Source: Neelides folsomi (Eukaryota; Arthropoda; Collembola; Neelipleona; Neelidae). From it: 64,000 nucleotides of DNA. How positions within the stretch are numbered: position 1 is the first letter of the stretch; each line of letters begins with the position of its first letter. Below are positions 24,729 to 38,300 of this stretch, in pieces. Under the pieces are notes generated by a model. The model made no database searches. It saw only the letters and a program-made list of their open reading frames with translations, and was not told the DNA's origin. The stretch spans positions 620,001-684,000 of the forward strand of contig JAQGBZ010000001.1 in assembly GCA_034687125.1 (NCBI GenBank). The letters are read 5' to 3'. The translations under genes and the position numbers were made by a program.

Positions 24729-25799
24729 TTAGTCTCCCTTTTTATTCCCCTGATTCGTCTTGACAGATGTCTCCAACTTTGCATACTCAGACATGAGTCT
24801 ATCATATTCCTTGCTTACTGAAGCTGCTTGAGATTTGATTGCATCTCGATCTCTCTTCAATGCAGCAGATTCTGAAAAATACAATAATGCATAATTAATA
24901 AATAAAAAAGTCTGTTTAAAGCTAATTTTTATAATTTGATGATTGAAACCTTCTTTGAGGGTGTTGAGTTCAGTCTGGAGTGCTTGGACTTCATCATTGC
25001 TGTGCATGTCATCCCCAGCTCCTTTCGCCTTTCCTTGTTGATCCATAAGTCTTTTTGCGGCTGTAGTTGCAGATTCAGCTTGTTTCATTGCTGCTTGACT
25101 CTCTGCCATGAGAGACGCTTGCTTTGAGAGTAAAGTTGAAATTCGGCGAATGATCCTTTTAATATTAAGAAATAATTTTAAGTATGGGTTATAACGTTGA
25201 TTGTAAACATAATTGCGAATATAAATTGTGTGATTTGAAAGTCTTTTGTCATTTACATTGAGAGCAAAAGTGCAAATCCAGAGATATAAAAATTCCTTTG
25301 TGCCCTGAAGAGTTTCATGTGGGCTTGCATCTCAGCTTTCGGGTTGATGTTAAGATCATAATCTTCGTTCGAATACTTACGCATCTCTCTCACAGCATCT
25401 ATAAATATTAAATGCCTTGTTATAATATCATCTTTGAAATCTCTACAAGAAATTAAAGTACTACAAGTGTATTATTAATTATTACTTCTAATATATATCA
25501 CATACCAAGGAAGAGAAGTGTCAACAGTCCCAATAAACCATAAAAATATATCGCTGTTTGGGCCCCCAATGCTCCAAGAATTCTGGATCGAAATATCCTA
25601 TGCCATCTGAAATAATTATAATTATCAGTTGGACTTTGGACTTAATTTTGAAAAAAATCACATTTGCTTTACATTTTGTAACAATTAATGTTAAAATTTA
25701 AAATTACCTTTGAGGAGAAATGTAAGGCAGAAGCAATATGAGTAATACTGCAATTTCCACATAGAGAAATCCAGCCACGAGCGTCCATTGAAGACTCAT
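24729..25799 (-). CDS. BCAP31: B-cell receptor-associated protein 31 (BAP31)
   Basis: BAP31 is an ER membrane chaperone and sorting protein that helps export or retain membrane proteins. I find five exons: 25799-25708, 25606-25506, 25398-25257, 25155-24950 and 24871-24729. They give 227 residues with consistent phases (human 246). The N-terminus MSLQWTLVAGFLYVEI is the hallmark family start. Three hydrophobic segments follow in the first 130 residues. The cytosolic part is a long coiled coil. The last four residues are KKGD, a dilysine (KKxx) ER retrieval signal as in the vertebrate protein (KKEE). The ATG lies five bases after the ATTATTAG acceptor of a 5' UTR intron. Confidence 0.95.
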
Positions 25800-27817
25800 T
25801 CTAATAATAGAGATATTTAATCGTCATTAAAATGCTTCATTATAACAAATTATTACAAATGATCTTAACATCATCTTAATACTTACTTAATTTCCTACTA
25901 AACACTTAAACAACTTAAACCCACTATTATACGTATCTGGATAAGAATGAAACAATGAACGAAGTCTTACTTGATCAGTTGTCAGTTAGAGTCCAAGGAG
26001 GAAATTAAATTAAATTTCCACTTGATGTTGTATAACCTGGGAATCACACTAATCACACAGAGTGATGAATCAGTCGACTTTTAGATAAAAAACCAAACTC
26101 ACTCTTTTTACACGTATTTTAATACATAGACTTTAAAGTTCAAGTTTATAGGAAACCAGCCGGCAATTTTGATGCGCACGTGTTAGGAAGAAGGTTGGAA
26201 AAAACATGAGACTTTTGGCCGTTTAATTTCGTTTACTAATCATGATTAAATGATCATCATCACCATCATGATCCAACATATCATAATATACTGATGGTAG
26301 TTATTAGGTTAAAGAGTATTTAGAAGAAATATGATATTTAGACAAATGTCGATCGAAGAATCGCATACTCTATTTTATGAAAAAATGATGATAAAACTTT
26401 CACCTGCTTTACTCTCATTGCATTTCCCAAAATTCAACCAAGAGCATCAAATTAATGAAGGTTTTAGATGTTGAAATCGATGAAGATGAATTTAACTTGT
26501 CTGAAGATTCCCATAAATAAGTAGTTCAATAAATCAGTTTACTTCTTCTCACGCGGTTCAAATAAATCAAGTTTAGACAGTTAATAAAATTGGAATGAAA
26601 TTGGAGTAAGTATGCTTCATAAGAAATTCTCATGCGTCATTTCATTGTATGTTGTATGTAACTACTCATAATATAAGTAATTCAATTTTCTTGGTTGATG
26701 GTAGCATGGAGAGACGTGGTGGGAATCTGTGAGTGAGAGTTGTGTGGTCGAATCTTTCTCACTGGATCTAAATTGATCACTTTCCTCCCAAATATCCTCA
26801 CTCAAATATGAAAGCTCTAATATAACAAATCATTATTTATTTATACACATATATTTATAGTTAATTCAGTTAGTAAATTGAATATCCTCGCTCAAATATG
26901 AAAGCTCTAATATATAACAAATCAATATTTATTTATACACATATTTATTTATATCAGTAGTTAATTCAGTTAGCAATTGAATATTTATGAAAATGTCACA
27001 TTCAATCTTTGTTCATGGGAAATATAACATAGCTTGATGGTTAAATTGAATCAATGAAACTACGTCTACAAATACAAATAAGTATACCTTATTACATATG
27101 ATTGTCTCAGAATGTGGAAACAGTGGAAAATGAAAAGATAAATACCATTTTGGAGTTTAAAGAACCTGGCATATATGTATTTATTGGGAATTGGGGTAAG
27201 GAAGGAGATGGTACGTATCATAACTTCATAATGGTCTCTTATATAATGTGCCTTGGCATAATAATTCCCGTGAAACCTCTTATATGCCCATTTCCCAAAT
27301 ATTGAGTCAGAAGTCTTCACACGTTTCTGTGCTTGAAAGGCAAGTGAGAGTGAGGGTTTCGGATTTCCAGCTTTGATTTCCACTTTCCCCGGGAATTGAA
27401 TCAGGAGAGAATAAAAGACCCGCTGAGCCATTGAACCTACTCGTTGAATAAAAGAGACTCTGAGGTCAACTCTGTTCTCATGTTTCTCTCCCTAGTGAAG
27501 GAGTGTCAGGTGTATGAACTCATCGTCAGATAATTAAGGTGGAAAATGGGGCATGCAAATGTGGGATCACTCGGCCCTTCCTGACGAGGTCGGATTGGGA
27601 GAAATACGCAAGACGAGTTTCTCCATGGGTCGGAGGGAGAAAAATAGAATTCCTCTCCAAGTTTTATTCTCCTTTCCCTCTCTCGACGTCGTTGACGTAT
27701 TGGTTCGCTCACTGAGCTTGGTCGGCGTATCTCCGAATCCCGATTCCATCCGAGCCTGGATCCTCCTCAGTGAATAACCGGGGAAGGTGGAGAGTCTGTC
27801 TCATTCACTCCTCTGAG
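25800..27817. other. Intergenic region upstream of BCAP31 and of the AKAP-like gene
   Basis: About 2 kb. It includes the BCAP31 5' UTR/promoter side (25800 to about 26200) and a tandem duplication at 26791-26979. The remainder toward 27500 becomes more GC-rich, as expected near the start of a plus-strand gene. A small frame at 27102-27195 ending at a GTAAGG donor is in the right phase to be an upstream exon, but I cannot support it independently. Confidence 0.4.
26791..26979. repeat. Two-copy tandem duplication, about 90-bp unit
   Basis: Copy 1 (26791-26880) and copy 2 (26881-26979) both begin AATATCCTC and run through CTCAAATATGAAAGCTCTAA, a run of TTATTTATACACA, and TTAATTCAGTTAG. Copy 2 has small insertions of TA-rich sequence, which makes it nine bases longer. 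The high similarity indicates a recent local duplication. No coding capacity was seen. Confidence 0.85.
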
Positions 27818-28015
27818 CGACTTCACTGGCGGCAATCATCCTGCCAAAAATTCACTCCGGCACACAACCACCTCAGAGTGGAAGTTTCCTCCTTGCCAGG
27901 GGAACTTTTCTACATTGCCCCGTCTCCGAAACATCATCCGCTTTTCTGCCCATTGATCTCCTCGAGGTGTTTCCCACAAACCTGGTTCCAAACCCCAGAA
28001 CCACGTCAGCTCCAG
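27818..28015 (+). CDS. Probable alternative upstream exon of the AKAP-like gene
   Basis: A 198-bp open stretch begins after a pyrimidine-rich acceptor (the tract TCTCATTCACTCCTCTGAG ending at 27817) and ends at a strong CCAG|GTAAAG donor at 28015. Read in the frame set by the next exon (29098), it gives about 65 residues including FLLARGTFLHCPVSE and FLPIDLLEVFPTNLV with no stop. Its last base fits the phase of the exon at 29098. No in-frame ATG is present, so a further 5' exon would be needed. This is inferred from splice signals, phase and composition only. Confidence 0.45.
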
Positions 28016-28321
28016 GTAAAGGGATCAAAAGGAACACTTTTCAAGACACTAAGAAAAGCTAATGAAGTGGTGAAGGTGGCAGGGATGAGAACCGAGTAAA
28101 AACCCGTTTAAAAATTCATGAGTGAAGGAAGGTGAAGTTCTTCGTGCTTGTCCTCACTCTTCGACCCGTTCTACCTTTCTCATCGAAATTCCGGCCTTCG
28201 TGGAGTGGAAATCCGATAATCTCGTCCTCTCCCCTCATCAGTACTTAAATAGATCCACTCGAGCTCATCCAATTTGAAATCAATTTATCTTCCAATCTTT
28301 TATATCCGTTTATCCATCAAA

Positions 28322-31300
28322 ATGGAACCGCAAGGAAGGGAGAACGTCAGGTTCGCCGAGACGCGTAAGAGAAAAATGTTCTGTTTGAGTTATGCAGGGC
28401 CCATTGTTTCCCTCACCGCCAAACCCAAGCCACAGATCCTTTCCCACAGATATTGAAGATCCTTGTTTATGCACACACCTCGTATCGATCTGCTCCCTCC
28501 GGCCCAATTTGTTCTCCGAGAACGAAGGCTCAAACCAAATTAAAAGGAGGCAATTTCCTCAAAAATTATATTAAAACTTTTAAGCATTCATCCTACCAAG
28601 ATAATAATACATATATATGTCAGATTATTCCCTAGTGGTAAGATAGACTTTTTGTTTAATGAAAATCTTTAGAAATCTCTTTAGAAGTCTTTGATGGGAA
28701 AAAGTGGTTTTAATATTGGACCCACTGTATGTATTGTAATTTAACTTTTAAGGATTCGGTAATTGGAGAAAGTTATTAAATGTTTACAAAACTTGTTAAA
28801 CAAAATGTATTGGAGGAAAACATACGTTTCCCAATGAGTTCCATTGATAAGAAAATTGTAAGTAATTGTTTTCTCATTCGTGAGGAAATGATGAAAATGA
28901 AAGTTGAATAATAAACTGACCCTGTATGAATACATTAAGATGTTTATCAAATATCAATAAATGGTAAAAGTGCAAAAGCCCCAAAGTTTGCAAAAGTAAA
29001 TAAAGATGGAAGTTTAAAGTGAAAGAGGAAGCGTCGTAACCAAATTTCCTCTTCCCGGGAATATTTGAAATAACATTAATTTATTTATTACTTCTAGCAC
29101 CGGAAAGCCCCAAGAGCTGCATGAAGGGAACGCGTAAACTCACCTTTGAAGACACTGAGGATTTCTGCCCCGAGTCTCCCAAGTCGAAGCGAAGTGGGAA
29201 GAAAGCTGTCGTAATCAAATCACCTGGTTTTTCCGGAGTAACAGATGGGGTCGTTGATTTTACTGAACCTTCAGTCCCCGAGTTCCAATTTCACCTCAGC
29301 CAACACTATGACCAACCCCCGCCCCTGCCAAACTGCACTTCTCACGGAGACGACTACTACGATGACTCGGATGACCTTACCATTGACCCTAATGACCCGC
29401 AGCTTGTTGAAATTGCTTCTAGATTTGTTAACGAAATCATTGAAACTGCGAAGATTGAAGTCGCCAATAGACAAAAGGTTGGACATTTTAACCAAATTAA
29501 TTTAAATTTTAACTGACATGGGTCGTTTTGATTTCTAATGATTTAAAACCATTAAATATTCTTATTTAGAATTATTATATAAAAAAATGATTGAGAATTT
29601 AATTTTTTCAAGTAATGTGATTAATAAATGAGGGTTGCAAATAAGCCTTGAGGTGGATAAATAGAACAATCAAAGTTCTAAAGTACGATTACTTTCCCCA
29701 AAACTCCCATGTTTTATGCAACACATGTTTGTAGAAGAAACCAAAAAGAATTTATGGATGAAAGGGTTAAAATTCATATCGTTGTGCCATTAGTGGTAAA
29801 GGCAAATGTGATCTCTTGGGATTTGTCCAACATGTAGTAAATATCCGGTCCCTCGAAGATTTATGAAAGAGAAACTTGGGGTCATTTAGGATGTAAGTGC
29901 CCCCAAAAATGAATGAATGACTAAAATGCCTTTGTCTTTCTTCAGGCTGAAGGGGTCGGAGCTCGAATTTCCCAAACGGCACAAGTGGCTCGTGGTAAGT
30001 TTAACAATATTCTCATTCAAATTCCCCTTTATCACGCTTTTGATTCGAGTCAGGGAGCGGAATAAATATTTAAACATTTCCCCCAAAATTCAATTCAACT
30101 TTTTCAACTCAAAATCAATGGGATGTCAATTGTTATTGGGCCATTATGAAAAATATATTTTCTCAACTTACCCAATAGAAAAATATAGAGAAAACTATTT
30201 ATTTTATTAAAGAGGAAACTAAATAGACTTCAGTGGAAAAAAGTCATTTGATAAAACTTTTCCCGAATGGAGAAAAAAAGCGAATTGAATTAGTCGGGGT
30301 CTTGAGGGAAAATTATCTCTTTCATGAACTTGCAACTCTCATTCATTTCCCCCTATCTTTCTCATATGATGAAATTGGTAAAATTGGTATAGAAAGGCAG
30401 GTGGTTCGCCGGAGTGACATGTCATCGTAATTCAATTGGTTCATATTATCCTTCTATTTCCTCAATCCAAATCCTTCTTTATTGTCTAGACAAGAATTAC
30501 TCCAACTATCCCTCATTCAACTAGATGTGATATGTGCAATCTGAAACAAGAGAAAATAATCAAATAAGCAGTAAATTTAATATAGAGTATGCAATTCGTA
30601 CTGTTTTGTATCTTCACACTCCAACATGATTTTATTCAATTGGTGTGTCAAGAAAAGTTGATAACAAACTGTTTCCCTCTTATTATCTCTTTCTCTTTCA
30701 TCATCACTCTCATGAATATAACTTTGAGAATTGAGTTTGAGAGCTATAAATACATAGGGACTGAAGGGGGACGCGTTGATTCTCTCCAACCAATTTGTGA
30801 ACCTGTTGCCATTTGGGACAAAGATTGAACTTTGGGGAATCAAATGAGCCCTGACATAATGTCATGAACTCAGAACTCATGAATGTTTTAAACATAGAAA
30901 TTCCTTCTATTTTATTGGCAAATTCTTTATTATATTCAAATATGTAAAGGATTCATCTTTGTGCTTTGCATTTCATTTTATAATGGATTTGAGAAGGATA
31001 TTCTTATATATGTATGTATTTGTTTGTAGGTATATTAGTGATATTTGTTTGATAAAGAAAATCCTGAAATGTTTATTGGGGTGCGCAGAGAATCTTAATA
31101 TAAATAGAGTCTCAGTTGTATTCAACATTGAAGTAAGATTGCCTCAGAACTTTGAAAAAGGAGATATAATTAAGAATTTCTCCCTTCATCTCCAGCAGGG
31201 CGGATGAGGGAAAACCTTTATTCTGATAAGCTCCTTTCCCAGAGGTAATTATTTGAAGTGAATGAGAAAGCCCTATGCTCCTTTTTATGATTTCAATGAA

Positions 31301-32189
31301 ATGGAAAGGAACGAGAAAATTGATCGATGAATACAGTTTACTCCTAATATGCGAATTTCATGCATAATGTATATCAATGTGAATAGCCTTATTGTAAATA
31401 TAAGTCGAAGGGCCGTGTAACACAGATAAAACCATGAGAGAGAATTAAAGGGGGTAAAGGATTATGTAAACTCCTTATCTCAATCCTTCTACCCCGAGCT
31501 TTCTCACTTTCAAATTTCAATTCCTTTTATATTAAATATAACTTACATATTTGCTGAGTTGGTGGAGCCCATTTCCAGCTAATTAAAACAAGATTCATAA
31601 AAGAAACTCATTTGGATGCAAATTATCCTTCTAAGGAGGAAAGCCAACATTAGCACGCAGGTTTAATATCTCTGTATAATTATGAATCAACTTTCCTCAT
31701 ATATTAATCGGAGATGTAATATATCTCTATTATAACTCAGGATGAAGGTGATCTTTAATGAGATTTGAATAATTAACCGAAAGATGAAAGAAATAAGGTT
31801 TGCTTGAGATTCATAATGATGCATTAGGTTTTTAGCTTGTGTGGAGTAATAAGTCTAATAAGGTGAACGGGGGAGGCAGTGATTAAAAGCTCCTTGTCAC
31901 TTTGGTCCGGAAAGGAAGAATAATTGGCCCTTAGTTGTGTTTCCTAAATCTCTCCTTTCCCTCCGGGCAATTTAATCAAATTAGGAAGATTCGACGTCGC
32001 AAAGCATGAACTATTCACCGTGGTGTATTAATAAACTTCTCCTCTCTGATAATATTGTAAGTTGAAAGTGATTCTTCCTTCTTCGTAGAATTCCTTGGAC
32101 GGCATTCCGGCGTTCTGCGAAGGGCCAACGGTGCAATTTCAAAATGGATATCAAATCTTTGCGAGAAGGCACAATCGATCCGAACTTAA
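28322..32189 (+). CDS. Small protein with a PKA-anchoring-like helix (AKAP-like), unidentified
   Basis: I assemble four exons by splice consensus and phase: 28322-28364, 29098-29477, 29946-29994 and 32089-32189. They give 190 residues. The second intron ends in a strong TTTCTTCAGG-type acceptor, and the third starts GTAAGT and ends in a pyrimidine-rich CTTCTTCGTAG. The first half is rich in SP and basic motifs (PPESPKS, PESPKSKRSGKK, suited to proline-directed kinases), followed by an acidic tyrosine/aspartate stretch (DDYYDDSDD). Residues about 115-141 (LVEIASRFVNEIIETAKIEV) form an amphipathic helix with the spacing of small hydrophobics seen in helices that bind PKA regulatory subunits. 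The C-terminal exon is basic. I do not recognise the protein. AKAP function is inference from that helix. The first exon fits so well in phase (CCA split C|CA) that I prefer it to the more distal one. Confidence 0.6.
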
Positions 32190-35100
32190 GAGCTGGAGAG
32201 CCCAGGAAAGGATCCCTGCTTTAAATGTATGGAATGAACTAATGTTCCCTGTGCGTTCGACATAGTGACCTGTAGTAATAAGTAGCTCTACACCACCCGT
32301 ACATTCCTCGTTATTTCATTTGAAAGGGAAGGAAAAGTCTTGGAAAATATTTCCAATCTCATGCGAATACATTCACCAACAACTTTCCTCTCCCCTTGGT
32401 TCGATCAATAACCAAGTGAAGAAAAGACTTTCCTCCTCGCACAAAACTCATCTTTTTCAACCTAATTGTCTCTTTTGTCCTTTATTCACTCTCTATTTTT
32501 ATATCACTCCTGCCCATTTACAATTTTTTTCAATTTCTTTCAAGGGGGCTTCTTAATGAACCTTTTTGAACCAGAGGAGTCGCTGAATTTGTATATATGA
32601 ATTTGTATCAAAATAGTTGAGAAATGTTAATATTATAATTTAGATTTTTAGTGAACTAAAAAGATTTTGGTTCTTTCAGAACTTTAGGTGAATAGTACTC
32701 CCCTAAATTGCCAAAACTTTAAATGATAACATTTAAGTAATTAAATAGTCTCATTTAGTAGCTAACATAGAGGTAAAGTGTAATGTATTTATGGTATTTG
32801 TAAATACCTAGTTAATAGCAATTACATTAGTGTTTATTAAATCACTAAAATATTAGGTAATGTAGAGTAATTAAATAGTTGTAGTATGTAATATGTAAAT
32901 ATGTAGGTAGGTATTTGATGCTATACTAATATGTAGGTACTTAAGAAATATTTATTTATTATAAATTATAATTATTGATATTAGAACGATATACTTAATC
33001 CTACTAGGATAATATGTATAAAATAACGAAATCTATGATAAAAGGAAAAGGACTATGAGATAGAAAAGATCGTAGATACAATGGTATATAATAAATATGG
33101 CAGTAGAGTATAGATGAATAGAAAAACTATTAAGAATACAGGTAGGTATATGATATTCATTGGAAATTACGAAGCATAATAATTAGTACATAAGTAATAT
33201 GTATACAAGCTGTAATTCCATATTTTAAGTAAAACAATATAATATGAAAATCTACATTAGTGTATAAGGACGATTATATACGCTTCTAAATCTTCTAATG
33301 TTTAGTAATAACTTGTATAGGAAAATGATTAGTTTATGTAAATGGCATCAGAAGGGTGTAAAGTGAGCATACCAATCGAGTTTGAACAATCTCCTTTCAC
33401 AAATAATGTTAAAACAAGTGAAAATATCGACATTTTTAAAGCTACGAAATACTTAAGCGACAACATCATTATTTCATCATTGACCCACCATTGTGTTTAA
33501 ACAAAGTATGACTATACTAAGGACAAAAGCTTAGGCGTTAACATATTATAAAAATTCGTACGATCGTACCTCAAAAATAAGATTTAATGCACAGTCAATA
33601 TGAAAAGATTATATCAGTAAAAGCCCAAAAGCTATTCAAAATTAAAAATAATATTTTATAAAAGGTTATTATAATACCAATTATTGATAGATGGAATATT
33701 CTCTGAAAGCATAATTGACTTGTAAAAATGAAAATTAGAATTAAAAAATATAACTCATCAGCAATTCCCATTCTTAGAAAGATATTCCTAACAAGGCTCC
33801 CAGTAAATTAGAGATGTTTAACGGTAATCTTTGCCCAAAAATAAACAAGATCGATAACGTTATTATTAAGCGCCAATTAAACAAAAATTACTGATTGTCG
33901 GAAAGTTATGAAAGAGTAATAAACATCATTAACTAATTTAGGCAGCAGTTCATTAAAAAGCACTTTGGAATTGACTTTATTGATTTCCTTCCCTAGCAGT
34001 GTAAAAAATAGGAATTGGAAATGCTTGTGAAAGCCGAAGCCACCACGAAGGTCAGATATTTTTGTTTTTACGATAGTTAATGTAAGTAAATATTTGTATT
34101 TATAAGGTGAATCTATTATACCAAATCATGGTATTGGATTGGAATAATAAAACTATAGAAAAGAATCAGGGTGAATTCGAAGCGAAGACGATCAAATAAA
34201 CTGATCATAATTCATAATCAATAAATGGTACATACACGAAATTGCATTTTTAGACTTTATTTTCACAAAAGTATCATTCCATATAAATCTGCTTGCACAC
34301 AATCGAAGTTAAAACGACAATTATTAAATCACAAATAACGAAACCATGCATTAACCTAATCAGAGTAATTTACACATAATTATCCAAAATTAATAGACAC
34401 TCAAGGGTATCCGAATTTTCGATGATAGAAATGTCTATTAACCTAATTTTTTGTTAAACAATTGACAAATCAAACTATATTTCAAAGTAAGAGTATCTAC
34501 ATACACTGGAATATTACCTATAAATACATAAATAGGTAGATTTATTAAATATGTATAAAATTATATGTACCTACGATAGGTATGCACAAATGAAAGGTAA
34601 AATAATTAAGTTTATATTTAATTTATGCCCCAAAATACGATTAAATGTACCATATAAGGTTAAAGTAATGTTATTAGTTATTGATTGATAAGTCTTTTTT
34701 CGATTGAACATGTAATTGAAAATAAATTAAAATTAAAAAATGGTTAAATTAAAGCGTTAGCTTTGGTAGTTCTGTTAATCATTTAAAAATCATAAACTAT
34801 TTTTGACTATTTATTAACCACTCTTTTATCTTTACCTATAAACAACCAATGTAAAAATTATCCTTGTAAAACCAACTTGTTTTTAGGAAATAAATAAACA
34901 ATAAATGTATAAAACATTAACCATACGACTAATACCGTTAAAATTGATCTCATGTGGAATTGTCTTATGGGAATAAAATGTAATTATTTTACATGTGCTT
35001 AATCAACAAAAGAGGATTAAAATAATAAATCTCATACTGTATAACTCAAACAATCGAGAAAATTATTCCAAACCAGGATGAGAGAATTGGCAAGAGATTT

Positions 35101-35305
35101 TGGACCAATCTTTTTGTTTACACAATTTATTAAATATTACGGCTGAAGTTCCTTTCATCCCATAAAGTAAATAAACTGCTACACATACTGAACATACATC
35201 CTTGTAACGACCCAATCCCTTGTTATTAGAATAGATGGACTACACTTAATGTTAGTTAGAAAAACTTGAGAATGGGACTACAGTATGGAATATTGGAGTT
35301 ATCCC
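32190..35305. other. AT-rich convergent intergenic region
   Basis: About 3.1 kb between the last exon of the AKAP-like gene and the HERC1 stop. It is very AT-rich and scattered with TAGGTA and its reverse TACCTA, with many AATAAA-like signals. No exon, RNA gene or transposon is supported. Confidence 0.5.
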
Positions 35306-38300
35306 TTAGAGCGGCGGATACAACTCTTCATCGTCATCTTCGACCTCCACTCCGACATTGCGAGCAAGCATGTAGTTGTCCATGTCAATACTTGTGCAAT
35401 TGGAAATCGCGTATCGTAATCTCTCCATCATAATTTCCTATAAATTAAACAATAAATTTTATCAATCATTTCAATTGTAATGCTAACAAGATTAAATCTC
35501 TCGTCTGCGAGCAAAAGAATTTCCATAGACTTTTACTATACATACTTTCACTTTATAGACTTAAACTATGCTTAACTTTCACACAGGTACATAGGTATGA
35601 ATATTCAATCAGGATTTATTTTGTTATGCTTATTTCCAGGCTCAAATTCTATTTAAGGCACAACAAATATCTGTTATGTAGCTACGAGTTGAATAGTAAT
35701 TGATGTAATGATGATACGTGTGTATTCCTTTCACGGCTCTAATTGGGAAGTGTAAGATTGAGTTGAGTTGATTGGCGTAATGAGTAATGACGCAGGTACT
35801 CGACTTGTTAAGGTAAAAACTGTTCTTCAAACTAAATTTAGCCATTGATCACGTATTTTACTAAAAAGAAAAGTAAGAATGAGCAAACAATCCTTATTTA
35901 GGAACAACGGCCGGTGAAGAAACTTTCCCAATTTGCTAAACGTCAAGTTAAAAGGCCAAAGGGTTGAGTCTGAATTGGGCGAGGGAAATGAAACTTTTTA
36001 CCTCTTCGCTCGGGAGAGCCAAATCAGATAATAATGAAGAAAAATGAACAATTCTTAGTTAAGCTATTTAAGTGACAATACGAATAAGTCCTTTAAACAT
36101 ATGCCCTGATACAGACCCAGTAAGACTACATTACGTGCCCTGCATGGCTGAAATATTTAATAAACTTTTGATAAATCTATCAAGAATAATCAAGATGCTT
36201 TACTCGCTGGAGGATTTATAAAACTTTTCCATTATAGTATATACTCCAAAGTACACAATGATACATACTCACTTACTCACCCTTTGTTGTTAGAATACTC
36301 ATATAAAAATCCACGTACTAACATTAAAGTGCCTACTTAACCTATATAAATTATGTAAGTACTTGAAGTTCAGAATCTACATTATTTTCCCTTAAAAAAC
36401 TGTCAGAACTATCCTTATTATTACTACAAGGGAAGAACTTGATATATTATTAATTATTAATTAACGAGGATGAAAAAGTCAAAGTAAAGCTCAAGTATGG
36501 ATTAAATAACTCTTGAGTAAATTGGTTTCCACTTGAAAGTTTTTTGAAAGAAGGCTTAAGTAAGAGTGAACAGGAAATTCCCTTACATGCTTTCACTCAA
36601 AATCCTCCACCATTGTTTAACTGCATTAAGATATAATATCTTGAGCTTAAATGCACATTAACTACTTACAGTGTAAGATAAAGAGATTTGAGCTTTCTCC
36701 TATATATCACACAATACATGTTAAATACATACAACGTGGCATACGGGTTAGTGAGGAGCTAAATTTTGTTTAAATAGAAAATGGCAGCGCAGATCCTTTA
36801 GTTATAAATTGCATAAAATATAGGGGCCTATGGAAGGTACACAAACATCGTAGATCGTAGATATGGCCATAATACGAACAATAAATATTTTAAGCAGTAA
36901 AAGTCAATATTGAAATTGGGCCTGATTCAAAGCGAGTTAGTTTCACGGAGTGAACTGAACACTTTCTTACAATGAGGTTAGGATTGGTATGAGTGAAGGA
37001 TTCAAATTAGTTAAGGAGGAACTGAAAAGGTCATTAAATCTCCATACCTTGGATGAATAGGGCGGAAGGCGAAGTTGAAAGAAGCAAGTTTGAGCTGTGG
37101 GGAGTCCGTTAGGCGGTCGATCAACACGCATAACTTGGAACCTTTGTGTGAAATCAGCCAAGTTTGCCGGGAGTCTGGATCTTCCAGAGACAAATCTCAT
37201 AAAAAGAACTCTCTCACCATTAGAGAAACTTTGAAGGATGCTCCAGAGCCATTGAACAAGCTCATGGGATTCGTCCATCTCTCGATACCTAAATTGAAAT
37301 TCAAACATAAGGTTATACTCAATGATAGGAGTCTTCATTTGGATCGATTGGGATATCAATTGAGATGAGTTGACACAGGAATGATGAGAAAACACACGAA
37401 CAAAATCTCATCTCCTCCCCTTCCTCAACTTTAACATTGAGGAAATGAGAGGTTAATTCCCATGGCCGAAATCCTTCATTGTTGGCATAAGGTCTTTTTA
37501 CCTCACAACCTGCTTGAGCAGTGTAACAGAGATGTTGGGGAGGCCGCAGACGAGTTGTTCCAAATTTGCTCCTGTCATTAGAAAGACGAGAGGAAATGGA
37601 ATTATTCCAGCCATCCCCTCACGAACTGCTGAAATCTAATAAAATAACCATTTTTATTATTACTTGAACGTAAAGGAGATTTGTAGGGATTTTGGGGGTT
37701 ATTACTAAAGTGGAAGAGATGGGCAATTAACATAAAAGTCGTATATTAAACCAATCGATTTCCATTCCACTTACTTGAAGATCCATTTCATGGAGACGAA
37801 AGTGAACTGCTTTCTCGATGTAGTCAAACCGATTGTGAAATGAAAGTCCCAATGAGCGACCTCCGGGTACAATGGGGACCATTTTCCCACTACTGCTCGT
37901 CCCTTCGTAGCACTCTAATGGAATCACCTGAATAATTGAACAAGGACCAGACATTTAATTCTTTTGAGCTTTCATTTCCTCCAACTCTCACTCAGTCAGA
38001 GGGCAAATGTGAATTTGAGAAAGAAAATTGTTTCTCAATAGTTCCCTTTTATACTTCTACTTTTATCCTTCATAAATAAATAAATTGAGAAAAAGAAAGA
38101 AAACAGTGATTGAATAAAACCTCTTTCTTCATACTTACATCACTACCTTATTATATGAATGTCTTTTTTCTAAGATCTCTCAAAACTTTTCTATTACTCC
38201 CACCACCAACACCAACGAGTTTACAACTTCTCAAATAACATTCCTTTTCAAGTTGTCAAAAACACAAAAAGCTCAAGACGTGACGTGCCATTTCCTTTCT

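Noticed and set aside
27102-27195. Small plus-strand frame ending at a GTAAGG donor, in phase with the exon at 27818
   Set aside because: Phase agreement has a one-in-three chance. The composition is not clearly coding and no homology is apparent.
32700-34600. Scattered TAGGTA/TACCTA motifs in the AT-rich gap
   Set aside because: Spacing is irregular and the motif is simple. There is no array or unit length, so I treat it as compositional.
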